A stretch of 64,000 nt of DNA from CAYGLF01 sp964350945 (GCA_964350945.1 CAYGLF010000007.1:1-64000); one strand, 5' to 3'; numbered from the stretch's first letter, positions 7,721-16,306 are shown. Notes: a model not told the origin generated them from the sequence alone. Numbers and translations: made by a program.

Positions 7721-8503
7721 TTGCCCTCCTGTGCGCTAAGTATATTGTTACCGGTTTTTTTAAGAAGGGGAATCTTTTTGGTCCTCATCAGATCACGTAA
7801 ATATTTTTTTCATTCTATTGAAAAACTGTTTAATGAGTATGGCTTTGACGAAGAGTTTATATATTACTTCAAACCTTCTGAACTCTATCCAACTTGCATA
7901 GGGTTAATTGTTCTTGCAATAGGCGGTTTCACTATCTTTGGAGTCTCAAACATTGCCACTTCAAGCTCGATCTTAACATTGTATAAAATGAAATTAGCAT
8001 TTGTTTATCCTGTCTTGCTTCTCGCATTAACTTTAAATATAGGCTTTTTCCTAAGGAATATTGCTAAACATGCTGAGTTCGGTGTTTCTTACCTGCTAAA
8101 AATTGAGTTAGAAGCATACGAGAAAACAGAAAGACCTTCTAAGCCCAAACGTTATGATTGCTTTATGTCAAGCCTATCAAGAATATGCAAACCCTTTCTT
8201 TTTATATTGCTAGGTTTTTTAATCTTTGACTCCTGTTTTTTTCTTCTAGAAACTCCAGAGAATGGACAACTGGCGACCCTACTATCTTTGATGACTTCGA
8301 CAGTTATATTACTTTTTGCTTTTCTAGTCAGCCGAAATGCCGCGTTTAATGAACTGTGTAAGTATGACAAGGTTGTTAAGGGCCAATCCTCCAGAAATCC
8401 TCACGAATTACATGATCTGATGCTTAAGCTAAAAAGGCTATATCAAATAGAAAAAGAAAATTCGGAAGATTCTCATAAAGAGAGGACTTTGTCCTTCAGC
8501 TGA
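7619..8503 (+). CDS. membrane protein with duplicated N-terminal segment
   Basis: The 294-residue product starts with two nearly identical 17-residue units (VLNTLFTSD), followed by about five membrane spans, including segments around residues 95-115, 130-148, 197-215 and 220-240, and a charged C-terminal tail ending in EKENSEDSHKERT. I choose the ATG at 7619 (GAAGG upstream) rather than the TTG at 7589. No family is recognised. It lies 156 bases downstream of the recombinase on the same strand, but the long gap argues against a shared operon. Confidence 0.65.
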   Translation: MNVLNTLFTSDSLNLMLMSVLNTLFTSDPLKIMLLPSCALSILLPVFLRRGIFLVLIRSRKYFFHSIEKLFNEYGFDEEFIYYFKPSELYPTCIGLIVLAIGGFTIFGVSNIATSSSILTLYKMKLAFVYPVLLLALTLNIGFFLRNIAKHAEFGVSYLLKIELEAYEKTERPSKPKRYDCFMSSLSRICKPFLFILLGFLIFDSCFFLLETPENGQLATLLSLMTSTVILLFAFLVSRNAAFNELCKYDKVVKGQSSRNPHELHDLMLKLKRLYQIEKENSEDSHKERTLSFS

Positions 8504-8828
8504 ATTTGAAAGTATTATTGCAAATTACATGAACGACAAAGACGCTCCCAATGGCTCAGAACCACCGAGCTTTCTTACTCCTCTAAAGGTTGTTTTCCCC
8601 TTTTCTGAAAAGACTATTTAGGAAATGTCAGGGAGGAATCAGATGCACAAAAAAAGATTGGATCAACTTATCGAAAGTTGCATGAACTACAAAGAAATTG
8701 CCAGCGACTCATAGCTGTAGGATTTAAAATTATTAGATGACGCTTTGCAGCTATGGGGTCCCGACAAGCCAATACGTCTGCTCTCAGATTTTTGTCTGTA
8801 TATAAACCGTAACTAATGGAGGTAACTT
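8504..8828. other. intergenic stretch without a supported gene
   Basis: Short open stretches occur (one begins with ATG at 8642 and runs about 23 codons after an AGGGAGG), but none is long enough to be convincing. No hairpin or repeat was found. It separates the membrane protein gene from the gene at 8829. Confidence 0.5.
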
Positions 8829-9629
8829 ATGAACCGGAATTTTATAGAAATTTCTCATATTGTTTGTGGTGAAAATGAAATATCTAAAAAATCTGAGCAA
8901 AAGCTCAATCCATGGTTAAAAAAAAGTGAATGTTTACTTAATTTTCTTTTAAAACTTAACTATCATAAGACGCCGGTGAAAATAGATTCCTATGATGATT
9001 CGGACGGTTATTTTTATATTTTTGTCTCAGAAAAATATATCGCAGCCCCTCGTTCAATTCACGTTTGTAATGATTTGATGCAAAATGGTCATTACTTAGA
9101 TGCAACGATTTTGTTACGATCACTATTCGACAACTTTGTCTTATGTCGATATCTCTATAACTATAAAAACTACACTAGAAATTACCTCCATGGTGAGAAA
9201 GTGAAGATCGGGAAAAAAAACACGCATATTGGACAGAAAATCATATATGAAAAATTTTCGCCTGGCTTCTACTCAAAATACTATGGCGATTGGCTCTCAG
9301 CAGTGGCTCATGGAAAGTATAAAGCACATAATTACACAGTAGATAGAGCGGATCCGGACAATCCACGCACCATTGTTATTCCAGAGTTCAATTTGGACCA
9401 CGCTTCTATAATTATAAAATCCCTTATACCTATATTTTTTGGATACTTAAGCTGGTTTAATGTTTTTTTTGAAGAATCCGAAAGAGATCTGCCTGCAGAT
9501 ATCGAAGAGGAACGTATATGCTTAATAAATTGGCTACAAGATCAACACAAAAAGAACCTGGAATCTCATCCTAAAAGCCAGGATTGGTATAAAGCGATTA
9601 ATAAATTAATCGGCATTTCAGAAGAATAA
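8829..9629 (+). CDS. unknown protein, possibly DUF5677-like
   Basis: The 266-residue soluble product has a strong Shine-Dalgarno (GGAGG about 7 bases before the ATG). The central helix ATILLRSLFDNFVLCRYLY followed by a histidine-containing segment (SAVAHGKYKAHNY) resembles DUF5677-type proteins, which are often found in accessory regions. This resemblance is from memory of the family pattern and is weak. There is no signal peptide or clear membrane span. The gene stands alone, with more than 300 non-coding bases on either side, which suggests independent acquisition. Confidence 0.55.
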   Translation: MNRNFIEISHIVCGENEISKKSEQKLNPWLKKSECLLNFLLKLNYHKTPVKIDSYDDSDGYFYIFVSEKYIAAPRSIHVCNDLMQNGHYLDATILLRSLFDNFVLCRYLYNYKNYTRNYLHGEKVKIGKKNTHIGQKIIYEKFSPGFYSKYYGDWLSAVAHGKYKAHNYTVDRADPDNPRTIVIPEFNLDHASIIIKSLIPIFFGYLSWFNVFFEESERDLPADIEEERICLINWLQDQHKKNLESHPKSQDWYKAINKLIGISEE

Positions 9630-10037
9630 TCTTTTATTCTTAACCCTGATTCCACCGTAGATTTCTAAAACCTATAAAAATGAATAGAAGATTCTAAATC
9701 CTTGAATACCTTTATTTATGCAGTAACACAAATAGTTCTGGCTTCATTTTTTTTTCACATGTGGAATTTTTTTGGAGATTTACTGTGACAAGACAGATAA
9801 CTCATGGTTATTGATTGGGTATTGCCTTGGGTTTTTGTTTTTGCAGTGGCAACTATCACAATATAGAAAAAATGTATTTGGACAAAAAACAAGTAGCCTA
9901 TGGCGAAAATGGTACAGAGAGATAGGTTTAGATGGGCCCTGATCTGACCATTAGAAAAAAGTTATTTTTTTAATTCAAATTATCCGAAATATCTCCGGAG
10001 TAGTAGATTTCTCAAGGTTGCAATGAATAGAATGCAA
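9630..10037. other. intergenic stretch, possible gene relics
   Basis: No open frame with a plausible start was found. A short stretch around 9800-9930 reads like a decayed hydrophobic or lipoprotein-like sequence, interrupted by stops in all frames. Nothing firmer can be said. Confidence 0.4.
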
Positions 10038-10784
10038 TTACCAATCTTTCCCAGTTAAAAATTCTTTTACACTCGTAGTATTGGTGGCCTTGGGTGATTT
10101 AAGGTCATCTACAATAATTGTCAGAGAGGGCTTTTCAAGACTGTTAGCCCGCTCGCTTACAAAATCAGCTAAAACATCTTGACCAATGGCAGAAAGACAT
10201 TCAGACAAAGAAATATCTTCTACAGCACCAATCTCATTCCCAAAAACAAGCACCTGTTCCTTTTGATCTAAAGAATTAATTTCTAGAAATATAGGAGTAA
10301 GAAATATCTCTTTTTTTATTAAAGGCAAGTCACTTATTAATAAATCTATAACTTCGTCAGTACAGCTAATTATCCTACTGTACATTTCCATAATTTCGCT
10401 TCGCTTCTCACTTTCTCTGAATGGCTCAAAAATTGATCTGCCACGGAGATTTGGAGTAGAAAACTGATCTTTAAGAAAAAGATAATGCCCTTTAGATCCT
10501 GTAAAGAGTTCGATCGTTTTTTGAGTAAAATTAACTGCACGATAGACGTCAATTTTTGAGAGGAATTCAAGGCTGCCATTAAAAGTCATGCTAGGATCAA
10601 TTTCTCCTTTTATAATTCCTTCTTTGACCCATTCAAAGTTTCCGTTAAATAGAGCCACCTCTATTTCAAATGGAGATCCTTTCTTGATTGGATAAAACGG
10701 GTCAGTTCGCATTCTAATAGAACTAGACTTAACAAGATGGCCAGTGATTGAAACGAAGCCAGCACATGCTGTTGACTGTATCAT
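10038..10784 (-). CDS. unknown soluble protein
   Basis: The 248-residue product has no signal peptide or membrane span. AAGGGGA lies about 7 bases before the ATG, supporting the start. An early segment (ALFNGNFEWVKEGIIKGEIDP) is vaguely ankyrin-like in helix pattern, but no full repeat can be drawn. It lies 76 bases downstream of the caspase-ankyrin gene on the same strand, so the two may be co-transcribed. The function is not recognised; an effector or accessory role with the protease would be a guess. Confidence 0.6.
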   Translation of the reverse strand: MIQSTACAGFVSITGHLVKSSSIRMRTDPFYPIKKGSPFEIEVALFNGNFEWVKEGIIKGEIDPSMTFNGSLEFLSKIDVYRAVNFTQKTIELFTGSKGHYLFLKDQFSTPNLRGRSIFEPFRESEKRSEIMEMYSRIISCTDEVIDLLISDLPLIKKEIFLTPIFLEINSLDQKEQVLVFGNEIGAVEDISLSECLSAIGQDVLADFVSERANSLEKPSLTIIVDDLKSPKATNTTSVKEFLTGKDW

Positions 10785-10860
10785 AGAAATTTCCCCTTAC
10801 GTATAATGTTTAATTTGCTGTTCCAATTTAACCTATATTGGTTATTTTCGGCAGGTCTCT

Positions 10861-12291
10861 TTACTCCTTAGGAGCCTTTTGTAGAAGACTAGCAACACTA
10901 GGCTGGTACTTATTTGCCCACATAAGAGCTGTCTGGCCATATCTGTTAGCAAGACTGACATCAGCTCCCGCTTGAAGAAGATCTTTCACAAGATGAGGTT
11001 GNNNNNNNNNNNNNNNNNNNNNNNNNNNNNNNNNNNNNNNNNNNNNNNNNNNNNNNNNNNNNNNNNNNNNNNNNNNNNNNNNNNNNNNNNNNNNNNNNNN
11101 NCCCGCTTGAAGAAGCTCTTTCACAACACTCGAATGATGTTGGGAGGCAGCCATGAGAGCTGTCATACCAAGTGCATCAACAGCATTGACATCAGCTCCC
11201 GCTTGAAGAAGGTCCTTCACAAGATAAGGTCGACATTGGGCGGCATACATAAGAACTGTCACGCCACGGTCATCAACAGCATTGACATTAGCCCCCGCCT
11301 GAAGAAGATCTTTCACCAAACCAGGTTGATGTAGAGCTGTAAACATGAGAACTGTCCAGCCCTCCTTCCCGACCGTATTTACATCTGCTCCAACCTTAAT
11401 CAGGGCCCGGGCAAGCGGGCAATCGTTACTGATAGCAAACATAAGAGGGGTAGCGCCTTCGTGTGGGGTATTTTGACACACCCCTTTAATCTTCTCATAA
11501 TGTTGCAAACCATCTTTTAGAAACTCATCAACAAGTTCTGTTTTAAAATAAATATCACCGTTTTTATAAGAATTTAAAGATTGGCAATGCAGATTGAATA
11601 TAGACGTACTCATTTCAATGCTTGTTAAAATTTTATTTAAACTTATCATGCCACCCAAGGTTCCTTCGGGTGCAATAACTGTACGATTAGAAACTTTGCT
11701 AAGATCTCCTGCAAAGCTTGTCGAATAAGGGGCTTCTCCAGCACTACAAGAGTTAAGAATAATTATAGCTTTTTCATGAAGATGGTTAAAAGCTTTAGAT
11801 TCTTTGAAGGAATCCTCAGCCCTGAACTGTTTGTGGAAATTGAACTGCCCTAAATCATTTAAAAATATTCCATCCCTATCTCCATGCCCGCTTACTATTA
11901 AAACATCTATTTTTTGATGCGTGGGATGCTCTTTGACAGCTCTTTCCAAAACCGAAGAGAAATCTTGTGGATCATAAAGATACCCTGATTGTACATCGTA
12001 TCCTTCTTCTTTGAGGAGTTTTATTTGCTGAGCAGCAGTAATCCCAGAAAAAGAATGCTCTGGATCTGTCTGAGGATTAGCACATAAAAGAAAAACTCTC
12101 TTAATCCCTTCTATGACAGGAATCGGCTGATCATATGTTATATCACGTGTTTTTTTTGATTTAGGTGACATTGAACACTGTAAATTATTAACCAGAGGAA
12201 TTGAGTGGGTCTTTGATGGAGAAGATGCTTCTCTAGGGAGGCACACTGCTGATGAAAAGGCATTTGGTGAGGACGAAATTTGTAAAGTCAT
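10861..12291 (-). CDS. caspase-like (clan CD) protease fused to ankyrin repeats
   Basis: The N-terminal 50 residues are Ser/Pro-rich. Residues about 65-235 look like a caspase-fold peptidase: VLIVSGHGDRDG with candidate catalytic H136, and IIILNSCSAGE with candidate catalytic C182, each after a hydrophobic strand. A linker follows, then at least five ankyrin repeats of 33 residues (LLQAGADVNAVD-G-TALM) from about residue 278 to the end. The assembly gap falls within the repeats, so the repeat number is unknown. AGGA precedes the ATG. Such fusions suggest targeted proteolysis of a bound partner, perhaps a host protein; the substrate is unknown. Confidence 0.8.
   Translation of the reverse strand: MTLQISSSPNAFSSAVCLPREASSPSKTHSIPLVNNLQCSMSPKSKKTRDITYDQPIPVIEGIKRVFLLCANPQTDPEHSFSGITAAQQIKLLKEEGYDVQSGYLYDPQDFSSVLERAVKEHPTHQKIDVLIVSGHGDRDGIFLNDLGQFNFHKQFRAEDSFKESKAFNHLHEKAIIILNSCSAGEAPYSTSFAGDLSKVSNRTVIAPEGTLGGMISLNKILTSIEMSTSIFNLHCQSLNSYKNGDIYFKTELVDEFLKDGLQHYEKIKGVCQNTPHEGATPLMFAISNDCPLARALIKVGADVNTVGKEGWTVLMFTALHQPGLVKDLLQAGANVNAVDDRGVTVLMYAAQCRPYLVKDLLQAGADVNAVDALGMTALMAASQHHSSVVKELLQAXXXXXXXXXXXXXXXXXXXXXXXXXXXXXXXXXXQPHLVKDLLQAGADVSLANRYGQTALMWANKYQPSVASLLQKAPKE
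11002..11101. other. 100-N scaffold gap inside ankyrin repeats
   Basis: Exactly 100 N residues, the usual placeholder for a gap of unknown size. The flanks are near-identical 99-base ankyrin units (one repeat is 33 codons), so assembly collapse of tandem repeats is the likely cause. The true length of the gene and its frame across the gap are not known. Confidence 0.97.
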
Positions 12292-12338
12292 GTTTATCCT
12301 GGTTTTTTTGGGTTCAGAGTACAGGACCTATATTAAGG

Positions 12339-12575
12339 TCAAATTAGGAGAGAGTTTGATTCAATTAAGCAAGTCCGTAATAGTTCAGGAGCAATAAGGG
12401 GTGGTTTTTTGCTAAAAAAGCCTTTTAAAGCCCACAAAGCAGCTCTCTTCGCTAAACCGTTAAAATCATAAGTTAAATATACTTTTTCACTCATAACTTC
12501 CTTGTTAAAATTCTCAGCAGGCAGCCCTATAGAGCTCACTAAACTAACCCCGATGATAAAGATTGTTTTTTTCAT
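12339..12575 (-). CDS. short secreted protein, possibly truncated
   Basis: The 78-residue product starts MKKTIFIIGVSLVSSIGLPAE, a good signal peptide, leaving only about 58 mature residues. It lies 47 bases upstream of the caspase-ankyrin gene on the same strand. AGAGG occurs about 14 bases before the ATG, further than ideal. The short mature part with no motif suggests either a small secreted protein or the remaining N-terminus of a longer one. Confidence 0.5.
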   Translation of the reverse strand: MKKTIFIIGVSLVSSIGLPAENFNKEVMSEKVYLTYDFNGLAKRAALWALKGFFSKKPPLIAPELLRTCLIESNSLLI

Positions 12576-13134
12576 AATAAGATATAATCCTCTGTAAATT
12601 TAAAAAATTTATTACATAACTTTTTAATAGTAGGCATTTTACAGACTACACAGAGATCTTATCAAGTCATTTTATAGATTTAGAGGAACAAGAGGGGTCA
12701 GAATATGGAGTTACAAACATTCCCACATAGGTTGTTTTTAAGTAGTCACTGAACACTTTAAAGCTCTTTGAGGTATTTCAGGATCTTTTTTCATACAACC
12801 CCTAGTTATGTTTCTACTGCAATCTACACACTATTGCAGTGTCTCCATAACACTTAAAAAGTCTTACATGATAAATTTCTCCTCGTGGTTTTAAAATACA
12901 ACCTGTTTTTATTGAGCTTTAAAGTTAAGGGAACTCACGCAATAAACGTCTGATAATAACTATTATGTTCCCTAACTAGTTCATTGTAAGTTATTTAAAT
13001 ATCACTCCACGGCTAGACGCTAATCATAATTAAGCCGGTCATGCTTTGTAAAAAAGAACCTAATCAGTATCCATAAAGCAGGTAATACCCCCGTTAAGCT
13101 AAATGTTTCATTTTATTAACTTTTTAAATAGATT
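12576..13134. other. 559-base intergenic stretch, nothing recognised
   Basis: Stops are frequent in all frames and no gene, strong hairpin or repeat was found. It separates the minus-strand caspase block from the plus-strand hicAB operon and probably contains promoters for both, but none could be fixed. Confidence 0.5.
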
Positions 13135-13160
13135 TAATGATATCAGATATGATATCATTA
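13135..13160. promoter_or_regulatory. palindromic operator of the hicAB operon
   Basis: A perfect inverted repeat with 11-base arms TAATGATATCA around the spacer GATA, ending four bases before the hicA start codon. HicB antitoxins usually repress their own operon through such palindromes. It overlaps the place where the ribosome would bind, so bound repressor would block expression. Confidence 0.8.
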
Positions 13161-13164
13161 AATT

Positions 13165-13395
13165 ATGAGTAAATTACAAAAACTGATAGCTAAAATTTTA
13201 TCAGGCCATAACGTCTCGTATAAAGAGGCTGAAAAGCTATTACTGGGAATGGGGTTTTCAATTGAAATTAGAGGATCTCATCATGTATTTAGAAAAATGG
13301 GGTATATGAGAAATGTATCCTTGAAAATACGCCCTCAGTTGTTGCCTTATCAGATAAAATTATTAATGGAGGTTTTAAGAGACCATGACTACTAA
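13165..13395 (+). CDS. hicA: HicA-family mRNA interferase toxin
   Basis: The 76-residue product has the HicA fold signature: N-terminal helices, then GMGFSIEIRGSHHVFRK with the candidate catalytic histidine H39 in GSHH, and a C-terminal helix. HicA toxins bind and cleave mRNA and are neutralised by HicB. The length is normal for HicA. The start lies directly after the palindromic operator and the 3' end overlaps hicB by 11 bases, so the pair is co-transcribed. On a plasmid it most likely acts in maintenance by post-segregational killing. Confidence 0.88.
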   Translation: MSKLQKLIAKILSGHNVSYKEAEKLLLGMGFSIEIRGSHHVFRKMGYMRNVSLKIRPQLLPYQIKLLMEVLRDHDY

Positions 13396-13774
13396 AAAAA
13401 CATTAACATATTACATGAATTTAAATTGGTCGTTTACCATTGAACAGGAAGCTCACAAAGATCACAAATATTTTATTATTCGCGTTAATGAGCTCCCTGG
13501 GGTGTGCACCGATGCAGAGTCTATTGAAGAAGGGATGACTCTTATTCAAGAGGCGATAAAGGCAACAATCAAACTATACTTAAAAAACAGCGAAGAGATC
13601 CCTGAGCCAATCAAAAAAGAAAAATTCAAAGGGAACATTGCCTATAGAACAAGCAACAGTAGACACTACAACCTGGCAAAGCTTGCAAGAGAACAAAGCA
13701 AATCTATTAGCAAAACAATAGACTATCTAATTGACACCCACCCCGCTCTTTCTACAAGAAGACCAACAATTTAG
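13385..13774 (+). CDS. hicB: HicB-family antitoxin
   Basis: The 129-residue product has the HicB partial RNase H-like core (FTIEQEAHKD-KYFIIRVNELPGVCTDAESIEEG) followed by a helix (LIQEAIKATIKLYL) and a C-terminal part of about 45 residues that probably carries the DNA-binding unit (NLAKLAREQSKSISKTIDYLI). It neutralises HicA and would repress the operon at the palindrome 13135-13160. It overlaps hicA by 11 bases. The gene looks intact. Confidence 0.87.
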   Translation: MTTKKTLTYYMNLNWSFTIEQEAHKDHKYFIIRVNELPGVCTDAESIEEGMTLIQEAIKATIKLYLKNSEEIPEPIKKEKFKGNIAYRTSNSRHYNLAKLAREQSKSISKTIDYLIDTHPALSTRRPTI

Positions 13775-13828
13775 TTTATTTAGAAAAAGTCATTAAATAT
13801 AAACAACTGAAAAGGATGGATAAACATC

Positions 13829-13888
13829 AACTTGTGTGTCTTTCCGCATACCTTATCAAAAACAAAAAAAGAGGCCAAAAGCTACAAC
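13829..13888 (-). pseudogene. relic of the 3' end of the 17025-17384 gene
   Basis: The stretch AACTTGTGTGTCTTTCC through AAAAAAAGAGGCC matches the 3' end of the membrane-protein gene at 17025-17384 (AACTCGTGTGCCTTTCT through AAAAAAAGAGGCC), lacking about 25 internal bases. Only about 60 bases remain. It shows that a related gene once sat just after hicB, or that the segment between 13.8 and 17 kb was inserted within a duplication. Confidence 0.6.
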
Positions 13889-14043
13889 TAACTAGAGAAT
13901 TCGATCCCCCGCACAAATAATCCGAGAGGTGGTCTGTTTTCACAATTATGCCATACATTGGTGCATAGGTGACGGATGATTCTTTCATTAATAGTGGGGT
14001 TCAAATCAAACGATCAACAACAACTATTATTTCCAAAGAGGTT

Positions 14044-14094
14044 GCTATTTATAGATATAAATAGCCTCTAAACCATCTCATGAGGTATGGTTTA
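14044..14094. repeat. two stacked inverted repeats upstream of the pGP2-like gene
   Basis: The first is GCTATTTAT-AGAT-ATAAATAGC (14044-14065) and the second has arms TAAACCAT and ATGGTTTA (14069-14094), only three bases apart. They lie about 80 bases before the truncated pGP2-like gene. They may be operators or the remains of a second replication origin. The surrounding 13889-14173 has no gene. Confidence 0.65.
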
Positions 14095-14173
14095 AGCTCT
14101 AAAAAAACACTGATTTATAGCCACCTTTAACAAGAATATTACTCACTAAACCATTAAACAAAGGATTGCAATA

Positions 14174-14818
14174 ATGACAAAAAATAACAAGACCCCTCCT
14201 TACTTAACCTCCTTTCTCAATGAAGTCAGATCAGGTGACCTTGGGGATAAAATTCAAAATAAAGAAATTGAAGTCAAGGCGCTTGGAATACAACTAAACC
14301 CGTCTGAAGACAGACTTTTAAACGCGCTGAAACTGCTGCTCCATGAAAAAAGTCAAAATATAAAGCCCAATGATGCAGATTTTCATATGGGTAATGAAAT
14401 GAAATCTCTTGGCCCGTTTGGAGGAGAAAAAAAAGAGAGCCCTACAATAAGTATAAAACCATCTGAACTTTACAGAGCTTTTTTGGGAAAAACAAACTAT
14501 TCTAGTCATGAAATAAAACATGTAAGAGAAACTCTATCATGTCTTGAAGAGAAAAAGTTTTTAATGACCTATAAAAGAAGGCGCCACGAGATAAGAAAAG
14601 GAGCTAAAGTTGACGTTTTTGATGTCATAGAAGAGTGGCAAAGCCTTGTAAAAGTGGTCGCGCCCATAGACTGTGTGTGGGAGGAAGGTGCCCTTGGAGG
14701 AGAGGTTGGCAATTCGAATAACAAAAAAACAAGAGGGGTTCTTATTGGTTTAAACCCGCAATTGGCTGGCTGGGTAAAGTCTGAAGATCTGACTGAAATA
14801 ACAGTTGGGAAGACATAA
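14174..14818 (+). CDS. truncated paralogue of the pGP2-D-like protein
   Basis: The 214-residue product aligns along its whole length with residues about 87-290 of the full pGP2-like protein (24667-25863): FLNEVRSGDLGDKIQNKEIE, IQL-PSEDRLLNAL, YSSHEIKHVR-TLS-LE, VFDVIEEWQSLVKV and GVLIGLNPQLA. The first 85 or so residues and the last 110 are missing. It starts at its own ATG (AAGGA upstream) and ends abruptly after GLNPQLAGW. It may be a decayed copy or a functional fragment that interferes with or regulates replication. The two inverted repeats upstream support some regulation. Confidence 0.75.
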   Translation: MTKNNKTPPYLTSFLNEVRSGDLGDKIQNKEIEVKALGIQLNPSEDRLLNALKLLLHEKSQNIKPNDADFHMGNEMKSLGPFGGEKKESPTISIKPSELYRAFLGKTNYSSHEIKHVRETLSCLEEKKFLMTYKRRRHEIRKGAKVDVFDVIEEWQSLVKVVAPIDCVWEEGALGGEVGNSNNKKTRGVLIGLNPQLAGWVKSEDLTEITVGKT

Positions 14819-14943
14819 ACATAAGGAGAGAAAAGGAATTGCCTATCAAATGGAAGACAAATCAAGACTTGTAGCATTCACCATAAGAATAACTTCTACT
14901 GGGCTGCTCAATTGCAAAAAGTAGAATAATTAAAATATATGTT

Positions 14944-15723
14944 CTAACTGTCTAGGGGAAGGCCACAATACGACCTCTGTGGAGGAAGTAGATAATTTAG
15001 GTTAAAACCTGCCTTGTCCAGAATTGAGCTAACACCATCAAACAATTCTTTTTTGAGAATAACTTTAATAAGTAAAGGCCCCCGTACCTGTTCCTCTTTA
15101 ATTAAAAACAGGTCTACAGATATCTCTGGGTCAATTTGAACAACATAGATAGCTTCTTGATTCTTGGGCTTTTGATCGTTCGCATTGTTGAGAACGTGGT
15201 CTGGCGAAATTATACATGGATTATTTGAGTTTGAGTTTTCGGAGATCTCCATAAAGCTTTTATATGTTTTAAAAATTTCCCGGTTCACAACAATATAAAC
15301 AGCGGCATCATGTTGAGGATGTCCGATGATTTCGGCCTGCAATCCTGGTGTTTTATAGTTAATTTCATGTATCGCAAAAAACAAGGCTACATAGATATTT
15401 AGGGTAAAATCAATAAGAGGTGAACCATCATTTTCATGAGACTCTATCCCTTTAATGTTGCTCTTATGATAGTTTTGGTTTGCATGGCGGGTGGTTTCAA
15501 ACTTAGGGTCTCCTAGACCTCCTAACTTCCTCACAACCTCTTCAGAAGAAAGAATTGCACGATTATAGGTGTTGAATGATTTATCTTCTTTGTTCCCTCT
15601 AGCTAAACTTGAAGTTATTTTATAACGAGAATCTTTTACTCCGCGATAAATAGCTTCATAGGATTGCACTTTGGAGATAGCACTGTCCAACTCATCTATA
15701 CTAGTTGGGATTATTTCTATCAT
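14944..15723 (-). CDS. FRG-domain protein, probable toxin or defence component
   Basis: The 259-residue product shows the FRG-domain landmarks: IYRGVKDSRYKITSSLAR near residue 25 and PLIDFTLNIYVALFFA near residue 105, matching the FRG and LLDWT-P-VALYFA signatures. The domain is named for its FRG motif (YRG here); its biochemical activity is not established. FRG proteins are common in accessory regions and often neighbour antitoxin-like genes. Here the HigBA-like pair lies directly upstream, 27 bases away on the same strand, and probably shares its transcript. The C-terminal half has no recognised motif. Confidence 0.75.
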   Translation of the reverse strand: MIEIIPTSIDELDSAISKVQSYEAIYRGVKDSRYKITSSLARGNKEDKSFNTYNRAILSSEEVVRKLGGLGDPKFETTRHANQNYHKSNIKGIESHENDGSPLIDFTLNIYVALFFAIHEINYKTPGLQAEIIGHPQHDAAVYIVVNREIFKTYKSFMEISENSNSNNPCIISPDHVLNNANDQKPKNQEAIYVVQIDPEISVDLFLIKEEQVRGPLLIKVILKKELFDGVSSILDKAGFNLNYLLPPQRSYCGLPLDS

Positions 15724-15750
15724 ACTAATTGCGACCTATTTTCAATATAT

Positions 15751-16080
15751 TTAAGCTACAGCTTCATGAACTATCTGAGCTATTGTTCTAATTGTAGGAT
15801 TTCCTTTCCCGGAAAAGGCATTTTTAACTGTCTGTCGAGATAGGTTTGTTTTACGAGCAATTTCACTTTTATTAATTTGAAGATATGTTTCAAGAATTTC
15901 CACAAATGATTCAGGGTCATTTTCTTCCAAGCAATGTAAAAGCGCTATAGCTGCCTCTTTACGGTTTTTGAAGTGTTTTTTCGGATCCACCCTCGCCCAT
16001 TTAGCCTTGTTTTTAACCTTTGAAACGGGCATATCGTTGATGCAAAATTCGCGCTTTTTTGATGTCTTTGACTTGTCCAT
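15751..16080 (-). CDS. HTH antitoxin, HigA-like
   Basis: The 109-residue product has a C-terminal helix-turn-helix (INKSEIARKTNLSRQTVKNAFSG) typical of small HigA-type antitoxins of XRE-like fold. It overlaps the upstream toxin-like gene by 68 bases, and AGGGGG lies about 8 bases before the ATG. A start at 16032 is possible but has no better signal. As antitoxin it would bind the RelE-like toxin and repress the operon. Confidence 0.78.
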   Translation of the reverse strand: MDKSKTSKKREFCINDMPVSKVKNKAKWARVDPKKHFKNRKEAAIALLHCLEENDPESFVEILETYLQINKSEIARKTNLSRQTVKNAFSGKGNPTIRTIAQIVHEAVA

Positions 16081-16306
16081 TTTTGAGTCCCCCTATTAGT
16101 AAATATATATCTTCTTCATCTCTGATAAAATAAACTCGAAAGCCATTTTTCCATCTAAGCTCAGCGAGTCCATCACCTAGATGTTTTGCGTCTCCAAAGT
16201 GCCCGTGCTCTGTAATTCTATAAAGCCTCGAATATATAAACTTTTGCTTTGCAAGCTCAAGTTTCGACATCCATTTCTCAAATTCGGGACTTTTGTAAAT
16301 CTTCAT
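16013..16306 (-). CDS. RelE/HigB-like toxin (Gp49 type)
   Basis: The 97-residue product has the compact RelE-superfamily pattern: EKWMSKLE, IYSRLYRITEHGHFGDAKHLGDGLAELRW, FRVYFIRDEEDIYLLIGGLKNGQ and a basic C-terminal helix. This is the Gp49/HigB type of ribosome-dependent mRNA interferase. Toxin-first order with an overlapping HTH antitoxin is typical of higBA. It probably serves plasmid maintenance. The pair and the FRG gene run in the same direction. Confidence 0.82.
   Translation of the reverse strand: MKIYKSPEFEKWMSKLELAKQKFIYSRLYRITEHGHFGDAKHLGDGLAELRWKNGFRVYFIRDEEDIYLLIGGLKNGQVKDIKKARILHQRYARFKG

Noticed and set aside
12576..13134. Fourth copy of the secreted-protein family around 12.7-12.8 kb
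   Set aside because: A short stretch looks similar by eye to the 3' end of the family, but no consistent translated match could be drawn.
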